Assembly: GCF_001078375.1 (NCBI RefSeq)
Contig: NZ_BBXI01000021.1
Span: 62,001-126,000, forward strand
Direction: 5' to 3'
DNA: 64,000 bases
Source of the DNA: Veillonella tobetsuensis
GTDB taxonomy: Bacteria; Bacillota; Negativicutes; Veillonellales; Veillonellaceae
Shown here in pieces: positions 52,285 through 60,606 of this stretch (within the stretch, counting starts at the first letter, position 1; every line of letters begins with the position of its first letter). Made by a program: the position numbers and the translations under genes. The notes below the pieces were generated by a model. It searched no databases and was not told the origin of the DNA. It was given only the letters and a program-made list of their open reading frames with translations.

Positions 52285-53519
52285 CCGATCACCCCCTTAA
52301 CAAGGGTCGTAAGGCCATAGAATAGACCGCCCAAAACGGCCCCTACAAGGGATCCATTAATACGGACCATTTGTAAATCATAATACATTTTCCCACGTAC
52401 AATTTGGGTAATCTCATCCGGCGAATAACGAGACAATTCTTGTCCCACCACACTGTCGATAAGAGGATTCAATTTTTGTAACCACGGAATGCTGCGCAAC
52501 AAGAAGAATCGTTCAAATGGCGCCTGCTTATCAGGATTTAGAAGAATTTCATTGCCAAGAACATTAAAACGGTCAATCAAAATATCCATGAGACGTGCCC
52601 AATCAAGCGTGTCGCCATCGATGAGCTTTCCTTCCCATTCTTCAAGAACCATTTTAACCCATTGATCCTTATGCTCTTCAATAAAGGCTTGCCATTCCTT
52701 GTTTGTTTCCAGATTATTAAAGAATCGAATCGCTTGCCCCCATACGTAGCGACCTAGCGCAGAATCGATGGACTCATTTTCCTTCAGGAATTGAACCGCT
52801 TTTCTCTGTACCGTTTCCACCAATCGTTCTGGTGAAAGCCCATCACCACCAAAGGCAATAGCCAGCTCACGGAAGAAAGAGTCCTTCGTATAGGTTTTCA
52901 TAATGTCTAGCATAACGCGATACAAGTACGGATATACCTGATTAGATGCAATAACACGCTGACAAGTACGATTAAAATAGAGCCAGAACACACTAGCAGT
53001 ATGGCGTTCTAACATACAACGACCAAATAAGATAACAAGAGGCGTTGCCTTCCAATTAGATATACCTTTATAAACAGCCTTGTTAATCTCTTTACGCATT
53101 GGTTCAATATCCATATGGGATAATACTTGATTACCAACACCATATAAAAGATCTTTAATCTGTTTTTGCCCAACATCACTCATACCGTATTCAATGATAC
53201 GGACCATAACGCGCTCTTTTTTGATGGCATAGTACATTTGTGGCACACGAAGTAATTCCTCGCTAAGCATGGTACGTCCCATTTGAATAAGTCGCTCCTT
53301 GCTACGTGGCAAAATAGCCGTTTTGAAAGGAATACCTAAGGGCTTAGTAAAGAGTGCCGTCACTGCATACCAGTCTGCAAGACCACCAATCATAGCAGCC
53401 CCTGAGATGTGCATCACAAAAGCCCAAAACATATCGTGTCGTTGGGGATATGAAATTAAGAATATAATCGCCATAACAACTAATAATAATGTTGCCATTG
53501 GTTTAGTTTTCATCATCAC
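52281..53519 (-). CDS. DUF445-family membrane protein (first copy)
   Basis: A 412-aa paralogue of the following gene with the same landmarks: GGLADWYAVTALFTKPLGIPFKTAILPRSKERL near the N-terminus and RINGSLVGAVLGGLFYG at the C-terminus. Its function is unknown. The start has AGGATCAAGTG upstream. A perfect 8-bp inverted repeat with the GTGAAAG motif lies 70-95 bp upstream (53589-53614). Confidence 0.8.
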   Translation of the reverse strand: MMMKTKPMATLLLVVMAIIFLISYPQRHDMFWAFVMHISGAAMIGGLADWYAVTALFTKPLGIPFKTAILPRSKERLIQMGRTMLSEELLRVPQMYYAIKKERVMVRIIEYGMSDVGQKQIKDLLYGVGNQVLSHMDIEPMRKEINKAVYKGISNWKATPLVILFGRCMLERHTASVFWLYFNRTCQRVIASNQVYPYLYRVMLDIMKTYTKDSFFRELAIAFGGDGLSPERLVETVQRKAVQFLKENESIDSALGRYVWGQAIRFFNNLETNKEWQAFIEEHKDQWVKMVLEEWEGKLIDGDTLDWARLMDILIDRFNVLGNEILLNPDKQAPFERFFLLRSIPWLQKLNPLIDSVVGQELSRYSPDEITQIVRGKMYYDLQMVRINGSLVGAVLGGLFYGLTTLVKGVIG

Positions 53520-53588
53520 TTGATCCTAACTTGCTAAATTACGTATATAGACTCTCCCCATATAACGTAGTGCCACGTGGGCCACGAA

Positions 53589-53614
53589 CTTTCACATACT
53601 ACACATTGTGAAAG
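53589..53614. repeat. CTTTCACA/TGTGAAAG inverted repeat
   Basis: CTTTCACA (53589-53596) and TGTGAAAG (53607-53614) are exact complements with a 10-bp spacer, upstream of the DUF445 operon. It is the best-formed copy of an intergenic motif that recurs in the window. Confidence 0.5.
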
Positions 53615-53619
53615 TATAT

Positions 53620-54321
53620 TTAAAAGGTGCATTCATCCCCTTCTCTTTGAGGTTCCCATACAGGAATATCACCAAAGAGAGCGTTAAAATACACAGATGG
53701 AGTCCATAGTGGACCATTTAGATGCATTGGAATAAATGCTTTCTTCACCTCTACACGGCGTAAAAATTCAATACTGCCCCATTCCATAGCATCTTCGAGA
53801 CGATTATCTACAGGGAACATGGCCACATCTACAGACAAGCCCTCTAGTTCCTTAAACTCACGCCAAGCCATTCGCTTTGCGTCTGCATTGTTCTCGGGCG
53901 TATCGCCAAGCCAGTGCCACCAGTTGAGATCACCGGCATGGAAGATAGAGTCAGAGTCGATATTTGCTGTATCCGTTTTCACATAGAAGGAACCGCCTTC
54001 ATCGGTGCTGCCATACATATGAATACCTACATCATCTAATGTGGCATCTTGACCAGGACGCATGGTAATACACTTGCGAACCTTACCTTCTAATGGCACA
54101 TCTTGATGGCAAATATAGCGCGTTTGAGGGCCATCAAATTCTGTAATAGACGGATTAAAATGATCTCCGTGAGTATGACTCACAAAGAACCACAGCTCAC
54201 GACCACGCTTAGCCAGTTGCCAAACAATATTATTAGGATCTTTATAATAATCAAACACATAGCAACGCTTACCATCATCTACGAGGAAGCCACTGTGTGC
54301 AAGAAAAGTTACATCTAACAT
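53620..54321 (-). CDS. MBL-fold metal-dependent hydrolase
   Basis: A protein of about 233 aa with the metallo-beta-lactamase metal site SHTHGDHFNPSI and later ligands DSIFHAGDLNWWHW and IPMHLNG. It resembles the UlaG/YddR-type small MBL hydrolases. The substrate is unknown. ATG at 54321 is preferred; a TTG three codons upstream sits only 2 nt from the AGAGG. Confidence 0.75.
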   Translation of the reverse strand: MLDVTFLAHSGFLVDDGKRCYVFDYYKDPNNIVWQLAKRGRELWFFVSHTHGDHFNPSITEFDGPQTRYICHQDVPLEGKVRKCITMRPGQDATLDDVGIHMYGSTDEGGSFYVKTDTANIDSDSIFHAGDLNWWHWLGDTPENNADAKRMAWREFKELEGLSVDVAMFPVDNRLEDAMEWGSIEFLRRVEVKKAFIPMHLNGPLWTPSVYFNALFGDIPVWEPQREGDECTF

Positions 54322-54412
54322 AATTATCAATACCTCTTGCTTAATGAGAATTTATATCATTCGTATTATTTATTATACCATATTTTTCTATATACGTGGT
54401 TGAGGACAGCGT

Positions 54413-54635
54413 AAAGATGGTCCTACCAAAGCCGACACGCTACTGCGCTTCGCGGAGCCCGAAGTCGTTTTGGTAGGACCATCTTTACTTCAACTCAGTA
54501 TATTAGAGACATTTAGGTATAATAAAGAATACAAATTAATTTTTGGGAGAGAAGTCGTTTTTTGAAAACAGGGCCTTCCTACACTTAGTACATTAGAAAA
54601 TTTAGGTATAATGAAGAATACGAATTGATTTTTGG
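54413..54635. repeat. Long hairpin followed by an imperfect 90-bp tandem duplication
   Basis: A 20-bp perfect inverted repeat (arms beginning GTAAAGATGGTCC) encloses a GC-rich loop near 54434-54469. From GAAGTCGTTTT (54461) the sequence is repeated imperfectly at 54551. Both copies share TTTAGGTATAAT.AAGAATA and end ATTTTTGG. Each copy thus carries a plus-strand extended -10-like box. No ORF is seen here; the origin is unknown. Confidence 0.5.
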
Positions 54636-54665
54636 AACAAGGATAAGAAATACCGCTGACATTTC

Positions 54666-55022
54666 TTACATGCGGCCAGCGGCTTTCATATAGTCAATAT
54701 ATTGGTTACCCCAAGTTTCAAGGGATGCAAGAACTGTTTTAAATCCAGCCCCCACTTCGGTAAGGCTATATTCAACCTTTGGTGGAATAGTACCGTATAC
54801 TTCACGGTGTACGAGGCCATCATCCTCTAATTGGCGCAAGGCTCTTGTTAGTGTTGCTTGTGTAATTGGATGTAAGCGGCGCTCTAATTCTCGGAAACGC
54901 ACAGGTCCTTCGGCTAATTCGTGCATGATCAATAAAGACCATTTGCCGGCTAATAACTTTTGACTCGTTGCAAAAGGACAGCGGCCCACTAAATCATGAA
55001 CATTTACGAGTTGCTCTGTCAT
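54666..55022 (-). CDS. HxlR-family regulator with a single N-terminal cysteine
   Basis: A 118-aa winged-helix regulator with the HxlR pattern GKWSLLIMHEL, RFRELERRL, TQATLTRALRQLEDDGLV and KVEYSLTEVG. A single Cys near residue 15 (GRCPF) sits where redox- or quinone-sensing HxlR members such as HypR and YodB carry their reactive Cys, so thiol sensing is plausible. AGAAGGAGAATTATA precedes the ATG. The upstream region has several TATAGCT units that may be operators. Confidence 0.85.
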   Translation of the reverse strand: MTEQLVNVHDLVGRCPFATSQKLLAGKWSLLIMHELAEGPVRFRELERRLHPITQATLTRALRQLEDDGLVHREVYGTIPPKVEYSLTEVGAGFKTVLASLETWGNQYIDYMKAAGRM

Positions 55023-55037
55023 TATAATTCTCCTTCT

Positions 55038-55115
55038 CTATATAGCTTAAGTAGCTCGTTATAACAAAGCTAAACCTCTATAGCTAAGCTCAACTATGTA
55101 TAGCTATACTACTAT
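55038..55115 (-). promoter_or_regulatory. TATAGCT repeats upstream of hxlR
   Basis: TATAGCT occurs three times (near 55042, 55080 and 55096) with related AGCTAAG words in between, just before the regulator's start codon. This is consistent with autoregulation. Confidence 0.3.
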
Positions 55116-55269
55116 TTCCATTTCAGGATTAGAAATAGTTCTTTCTAATGTAGTTCAAATCATATCACAAATTTATCGTATTGCAAGCCTTTTATGGTAT
55201 CTTTTTTTAGGGTACAAAACTTTTTGAAAACTTTCCAATTAGTATTCAACACTGATTCCCCATACACGA

Positions 55270-55301
55270 AAAGAACCGCTAGTAAAAACTAGTGGTTCTT
55301 T
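55270..55301. terminator. Bidirectional terminator
   Basis: AAAGAACCGCTAGT and ACTAGTGGTTCTTT form a stem with one wobble pair and a 4-nt loop, with T-runs on both sides. It ends the 55.4-56.2 kb gene. Confidence 0.8.
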
Positions 55302-55388
55302 TGATATCTTATTTCATATTTACTATATTAGTTATACAGTCTTTTACACTACATAGTTCCTTAACAAATGCCTCTATGTTAGCGGATG

Positions 55389-56183
55389 TTATCCCAATAA
55401 TGTTTTCACATCATAGCCAAATTTAGCGGTTGTTTCAGCAGCTGTTTTCTGCCATTCTGTAGGTGCTGTGCCGCCTTTCTCAAGGAAGAATCCAGAGTCA
55501 AGATAGCGGATAATAATATAGTTGGAATCCTTTTGGTCAAAGCCATTACCGCGACTGAAGTCGATGCCATGACCTGTATTGCGCGTTACGATGGCTTCTA
55601 ATAACGGTAATGTAATGGCATTCAAGGTGATTTTCATATCACATTTGTCGAAAATCTTTTTGAAGAAGGAACTAGGTTTTTCTTCTTTATAGACTAACAA
55701 TTTACTAATTGTACCATTAGATGCACATATTACGCGGCGAATTTCATTAATAGGGATATCAATCTTACCATTTGAGATAACACCATTTTTAATGGTGATT
55801 TCTCGTTTCCCCATGTAGGAGTAATCAAGTGGCAATTGAAGGGTATCTAAATTTGCAGGGAATTCCGCTGTCAATTTATGGCGAGCAAAGGCAGCAATGA
55901 TCGCTTTAGTTTCACGAATATTATGACCAGCATTAGATTCTGTACGGTCCGTATCTAAATCTTGGCCTTTTATATTTTTCCAATTATGGTCTCTAAACAT
56001 AATCGTATAGTTACTATTTGAATTTAGATATCTTGTAAGATATAGCTCATTTACATCTTCAAAATCAATGTCAGTTATAACCTTTCCATTTGCATCTTTA
56101 CAGAGCACACCATTGTAACTAATAGTTAATGTACGACCTTTATCTTCAAATGTAACAGGATTTGTGTCGAATACAGAAATCAT
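55389..56183 (-). CDS. Uncharacterised protein with two similar halves
   Basis: A 264-aa soluble protein. The N-terminal half (residues 1-110) and the middle (125-215) both look like small beta-rich modules, each ending in a helix (ETKAIIAAFARH, LPLLEAIVTRN). This suggests a duplicated PH-like fold. There is no signal peptide or membrane segment. I do not recognise the family. AAAAGGAGAGAACT precedes the ATG, and it is a single-gene unit with its own terminator. Confidence 0.6.
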   Translation of the reverse strand: MISVFDTNPVTFEDKGRTLTISYNGVLCKDANGKVITDIDFEDVNELYLTRYLNSNSNYTIMFRDHNWKNIKGQDLDTDRTESNAGHNIRETKAIIAAFARHKLTAEFPANLDTLQLPLDYSYMGKREITIKNGVISNGKIDIPINEIRRVICASNGTISKLLVYKEEKPSSFFKKIFDKCDMKITLNAITLPLLEAIVTRNTGHGIDFSRGNGFDQKDSNYIIIRYLDSGFFLEKGGTAPTEWQKTAAETTAKFGYDVKTLLG

Positions 56184-56316
56184 AGTTCTCTCCTTTTACG
56201 CTTTCAAGTACAACATCACTCGCAGATATTGATGCCATGTGTCATAAATAATACATCAAGATTAGTATTATTCTAGATAATTTAATAATACACTATTTGA
56301 AGCCATTTGCCTAAAC

Positions 56317-56346
56317 AAAAAGCTGATTCCGAAGAATCAGCTTTTT
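56317..56346. terminator. Terminator of pta
   Basis: AAAAAGCTGATTC and GAATCAGCTTTTT form a perfect 13-bp stem with a 4-nt loop, 36 bp after the pta stop. Confidence 0.88.
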
Positions 56347-56381
56347 AATATGTCATTGAAACGTATCAAATGAAGTTGAAA

Positions 56382-57380
56382 TTAGATGCTTTCAACAGCA
56401 GCGATAGCCGCAACGTCTACAACGTCTTGAGCGGAGCAGCCACGGGAAAGGTCATGGATAGGTTTAGCCAAACCTTGAATCAATGGACCAATAGCGTCAG
56501 CGCCAGCAAAACGTTGAACTAATTTGTAACCAATGTTAGCAGATTGAAGATCAGGGAAGATCAAAATGTTAGCTTTACCAGCCACATGAGAGCCAGGAGC
56601 TTTCTTTTCTGCTACGGAAGGAACGATGGAAGCGTCCAATTGTAATTCGCCGTCGAATTTGAAGTCAACATTGCGTTCTTTCAAAATGTTAACAGCTTCT
56701 ACTACTTTGTCTACTTCTGGAGTGGAAGCGGAACCTTTAGTGGAGAAGGACAACATGGATACACGAGGGTCAGCCATGCCAACAACTTTGCGAGCTTTTT
56801 CTACAGTGGATTCTGCGATATCAGCCAATTGTTCGCTAGTTGGGTTAGGCAATACGCCACAGTCGGAGAAGATGAGCATGCCATCATCGCCATATTCTTT
56901 TTTGTCTGTGAACATAACCATTGTAGAAGATACTGTTTTAAGGCCTGGTTTAGTACCTACAACTTGTAATGCAGCGCGCAATACGGATGCAGTTGGAGTT
57001 GCAGAACCAGCAACCATACCGTCTACTACGCCAAGGCGAACAAGCATAGCACCGAAGAATAAGCAGTCACCTTTCATAGTTGCGTCAGCTTTTTCAGGAG
57101 TCATACCTTTTTTAGCACGCAATTCTACGAATGTATCAACCATTTCTTGGTAGCGATCGTAGTTAGCTGGATTGATAATTTCAGCACCTTCAACAGATAC
57201 GCCAGCAGCTTTAGCAGCTTCAGCGATTTCAGCAGGATTACCTACCAATACAGGTGTGCAGAAACCTTCTTTCAAAATAATTTCAGTTGCTTTCAATACG
57301 CGTTCATCTTGGTATTCTGGCAACACGATTTTTTTACCTAATGGTTTTACTTGGTCTTTTAATTTTTGAATTAAATCCAC
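56382..57380 (-). CDS. pta: Phosphate acetyltransferase
   Basis: Pta converts acetyl-CoA and phosphate to acetyl phosphate, which leads to ATP through acetate kinase (not in this window). The 332-aa protein is the short class without the DRTGG domain. It has ILPEYQDERVLKATE-like VLPEYQDERVL at the N-terminus, FSDCGVLPNPTSEQLADIA, and C-terminal GPLIQGLAKPIHDLSRG. The GTG at 57380 is the likely start because AAGGAGG lies 8 nt ahead; a TTG 13 codons upstream has no such site. Confidence 0.94.
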   Translation of the reverse strand: MDLIQKLKDQVKPLGKKIVLPEYQDERVLKATEIILKEGFCTPVLVGNPAEIAEAAKAAGVSVEGAEIINPANYDRYQEMVDTFVELRAKKGMTPEKADATMKGDCLFFGAMLVRLGVVDGMVAGSATPTASVLRAALQVVGTKPGLKTVSSTMVMFTDKKEYGDDGMLIFSDCGVLPNPTSEQLADIAESTVEKARKVVGMADPRVSMLSFSTKGSASTPEVDKVVEAVNILKERNVDFKFDGELQLDASIVPSVAEKKAPGSHVAGKANILIFPDLQSANIGYKLVQRFAGADAIGPLIQGLAKPIHDLSRGCSAQDVVDVAAIAAVESI

Positions 57381-57677
57381 GATTTTTGCCTCCTTAACAT
57401 TGGCTTTATGCCATATCAATACTATTATTATAGCAAATTCAACCTATTGATAAAAGTAAAATTTATTTGTTAGCCTATCATTCCTAATTCTATTCCTTTT
57501 TGTTGAAAGTTGGAATCCATTCCAACTTTTCTAATTTTTAACAATCATTTTGGATTTCATTATATTGAATGCCATCCATATAAACGATACAATAGTATTA
57601 ATAAAACTATCTAACTCGATCATTCTTGCTACAATAGAAGCAGAAAGATTTCTACTAATATATTATTAGGAGGACTC

Positions 57678-58355
57678 ATGGCCAATACAGAAACAACAAT
57701 CAACGCAGTTATCAATCCTCAACTCAACGATACTCCTATCGATATAGAGAAAACCATCAAGGCTTTAGAGCGCAATAAATTTGTGGTCAACTATTTCGAA
57801 ACAGGCGTTGAAGCTGTCGATTATTTACAATCTCGTATTCAAGATAAGAGCGTAGCCATTGGCGATTCCCGCACTCTAATGGAGCTCAAGGTTCATGATG
57901 CCTTATCCGAGGTCAACAAGGACATAACAGATATACAGCGACCTTTACCTGGTGAAAGTTTCCGGGATACCGCATTACGCACCATGGGCCGCGAAGTATT
58001 CCTCACATCTGTTAACGCCTTGGCTCAAACAGGTGAAATGGTCAATATCGATGGCACCGGTAATCGTGTAGCAGCCTCTCTATTTGGATCGCAAGAGGTC
58101 TTTTTCGTACTGGGACGTAACAAAATTACGCCTGACTTAGCCTCGGCTATTTACCGAGCACGCAATGTGGCGGCACCTCTGAACAGCAAAAAAAATAAAA
58201 AAAGTTCCCTCAATCCTTGTGCCAAGCTAGAAGAAAAATGCTACGACTGTGGTTCGCCTGACAGGATTTGTAACGCCTTAACGATTTATTACAAGAAAAT
58301 GCGCAACATGCAAACCATGGAGGTTATTATCATCAATGAGGATTTAGGATTTTAA
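57678..58355 (+). CDS. LUD-domain (lactate utilisation-type) protein
   Basis: A 225-aa protein of the LutC/LUD (DUF162) family. It has GDSRTLMELKVHDAL, the substrate-site region LTSVNALAQTGEMVNIDGTGNRV, and FFVLGRNKI. The C-terminus adds a cysteine-rich tail (NPCAKLEEKCYDCGSPDRIC) that may bind metal. LUD proteins usually act with Fe-S partners in lactate oxidation; no lutAB lies adjacent, so this is a stand-alone member. TTAGGAGGACTC precedes the ATG. It is divergent from pta. Confidence 0.82.
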   Translation: MANTETTINAVINPQLNDTPIDIEKTIKALERNKFVVNYFETGVEAVDYLQSRIQDKSVAIGDSRTLMELKVHDALSEVNKDITDIQRPLPGESFRDTALRTMGREVFLTSVNALAQTGEMVNIDGTGNRVAASLFGSQEVFFVLGRNKITPDLASAIYRARNVAAPLNSKKNKKSSLNPCAKLEEKCYDCGSPDRICNALTIYYKKMRNMQTMEVIIINEDLGF

Positions 58356-58356
58356 T

Positions 58357-58396
58357 AAAGAAACGGGGCACTCAGTAATATGTGCCCCGTTTCTTT
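58357..58396 (+). terminator. Terminator of the LUD gene
   Basis: AAAGAAACGGGGCAC and GTGCCCCGTTTCTTT form a perfect 15-bp stem around a 10-nt loop. Confidence 0.88.
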
Positions 58397-58442
58397 GTAG
58401 TATATCAATAGTAATGTCTAGTTTAGTCCTCCAAGATATGCA

Positions 58443-58745
58443 TCAATGAAATTCCATATGTCTGTGTTCTATGGCGTGAAAATCAATAAACCCCACATTA
58501 GGTCCCGCGAAAAAGGTATCAAGTGTCATATTTTCAAAGCCACTGATTACTCTACACAGTGTAGATATACGAGGATCAACATTCCCCTTCTCCAATCCAC
58601 TGATATAAGACTGCAGTAATCCAGTTCGTCTTGCTAATTCTTGTTGAGTCATCTGAAAATGCCGGCGCCATAATAGAATGAGAACGCCTAAGTGTTGGAT
58701 AGCCTTTTCTGACTGTGCTTCACTACATACGATGTCAAACGTCAT
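58443..58745 (-). CDS. XRE-family helix-turn-helix protein
   Basis: The start at 58745 (MTFDIVCSE) follows GGAAGGTGAG; a GTG six codons upstream overlaps that site. The 100-aa product has a Cro/C1-type HTH at about residues 22-78 (MTQQELARRTGLLQSYISGL). The tail is His-rich (HAIEHRHMEFH), which might bind metal. The targets are unknown. Confidence 0.8.
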   Translation of the reverse strand: MTFDIVCSEAQSEKAIQHLGVLILLWRRHFQMTQQELARRTGLLQSYISGLEKGNVDPRISTLCRVISGFENMTLDTFFAGPNVGFIDFHAIEHRHMEFH

Positions 58746-58844
58746 AGAAATCTCACCTTCCACTCACAATGATAGCAAATCTTTGACCTCAACATACGGC
58801 AAATTTTTATAGGGGACCACAATAACTTGATTAGTGATGACATA

Positions 58845-58890
58845 TAAAAATAAATCCCTTGCAATACATTCATATCACAAGGGATTATTA
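58845..58890 (-). terminator. Terminator of the oxidoreductase gene
   Basis: AATCCCTTG and CAAGGGATT pair around a 16-nt loop, with TATTTTTAT on the minus strand. Confidence 0.7.
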
Positions 58891-58954
58891 TTCATATTAT
58901 GTTATAGTCGCATAAACATACACTTATACAAGTATATTCTTGTACATTATTTTC

Positions 58955-60313
58955 TTATTTATTCGCTTCTGCAATGGTCATAGCACGTTTAATTTCCATG
59001 TATTTAACCATGCCATCAACAGCTTTTTTAGCTTCGCGCATAGCGAGTACTACAGTGGCTGGTTTATGTACTACGTCACCACCGGCGAATACGCCTTCAC
59101 GGCTTGTCATGCCGTATGGTTCTTCGGATGTAAGAATATAACCTTTTTCGTCAACACGGAGGTTATTGCCTTCACCAACGAGGCGTGCATTAGGTTTATG
59201 ACCAGCAGCGATGATGATTTTATCTACAGGCATAACTTGGTATTTACCTGTACCATGGATACCAGCACCATCTTCATTAAGGGCCATCACTTCGTATTTA
59301 AATCCTTCTACCTTATCTGTACCTTCTACGCCCACTGGAGATGCGAACCATTGGAATTGAACACCTTCGGCACGCGCTTCTTCGTATTCGGATAATAATG
59401 CAGGCATTTGTTCTTGGCTACGACGATAGGCTACAGTGACAGACTCACAGCCTAAACGTACACATGTACGAGCCGCATCCATCGCTACGTTACCGCCGCC
59501 GATGATAACAACGCGGTCCCCTTTTTTCACAGGAATCGCTTTTTTTTCAAGTTCGCCATTCTCTACAAGTTGTACATTAGTTAAGAGGTACATCGCTTGG
59601 AATACGCCTGTAATTTGATCATTTTCCATGCGTACTTCTTGAGGAATATGCGTACCAGTACCGATGAAGATAGTATCAAATCCTTCGGCGAATAAATCAT
59701 CTAGGGATTTGTCTTGACCGATAAATGTATTACATACGAATTTAACACCTAAACCCTTAAGGCGAGCAATTTCACGGCGTACAACGGATTTGGACAAACG
59801 GAATTCTGGGATACCGAATAATAATACGCCACCTGGTTCGGATTGACCTTCAAATACAGTTACATCATAACCTAGTTTCGCTACATCACCTGCAACGGAT
59901 AAGCCCGCAGGGCCAGAACCAACAACGGCTACTTTGCCAAGATCTTGTTTAATTTTCTTAGGTTTGCGCAATTCATTGATGCTTTCAAAATCGGCAGCAA
60001 AACGTTCCAATTTGCCGATGTTGATAGGCGGTTTCTTAGCCTTATTCATAATACAGTTACCTTCGCATTGATTTTCACGAGGGCACACGCGACCACAGAT
60101 GGCTGGCAAGTTTGTACGTTCCGCCAAGATATCATTGGCTAAACCAAAGTTACCGTGCGCGATGGCTTGGATAAAACGAGGAATTTCGTTTTCAATAGGA
60201 CAGCCCATACGGCACAACGGTTTTGGACAGTTTAGACAGCGTTTCGCCTCAGCGAGCGCCTCCTCCATCGTGTAATCCGCATCAAAGTGAAGGGGTTTCA
60301 ATTCATTACTCAT
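58955..60313 (-). CDS. gltA: NADPH-dependent glutamate synthase small-subunit-like oxidoreductase
   Basis: The start at 60313 (MSNELKPLHFD) has AAGGAGG upstream. The 452-aa protein matches the stand-alone GltA/GltD-like family. The N-terminal domain carries Fe-S cysteines (CLNCPKPLCRMGCP and CGRVCPRENQCEGNC). An FAD fold (GSGPAGLSVAGDVAKLG) and an NADPH fold (IGGGNVAMDAARTC) follow. No glutamate synthase large subunit is adjacent. In anaerobes such proteins often serve as electron-transfer subunits (for example NfnB-like), and a partner may be encoded elsewhere. Confidence 0.85.
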   Translation of the reverse strand: MSNELKPLHFDADYTMEEALAEAKRCLNCPKPLCRMGCPIENEIPRFIQAIAHGNFGLANDILAERTNLPAICGRVCPRENQCEGNCIMNKAKKPPINIGKLERFAADFESINELRKPKKIKQDLGKVAVVGSGPAGLSVAGDVAKLGYDVTVFEGQSEPGGVLLFGIPEFRLSKSVVRREIARLKGLGVKFVCNTFIGQDKSLDDLFAEGFDTIFIGTGTHIPQEVRMENDQITGVFQAMYLLTNVQLVENGELEKKAIPVKKGDRVVIIGGGNVAMDAARTCVRLGCESVTVAYRRSQEQMPALLSEYEEARAEGVQFQWFASPVGVEGTDKVEGFKYEVMALNEDGAGIHGTGKYQVMPVDKIIIAAGHKPNARLVGEGNNLRVDEKGYILTSEEPYGMTSREGVFAGGDVVHKPATVVLAMREAKKAVDGMVKYMEIKRAMTIAEANK

Positions 60314-60606
60314 GGCACATGCCTCCTTAACAGGATCCAGTACTATACTTATATTAGCCTTTCCATATAGCGGCATAGTTCGATGAAGTAAACTCACATA
60401 TGAACATCGCCCACTATATACGGCCAAGAATTTATCATTTGTAACCATTCGATATGAGTGTGGTCACTGGTCAGACACACACTATTCTATAGTACATTTT
60501 AAATTGTGAAAGCGAACTCCGTCAAGAAGCTGAGCTACAATATGCTTATTTTATATACGTTTATTGCTATAATACATACATACAATACAACAAATGAGGT
60601 ATTACC

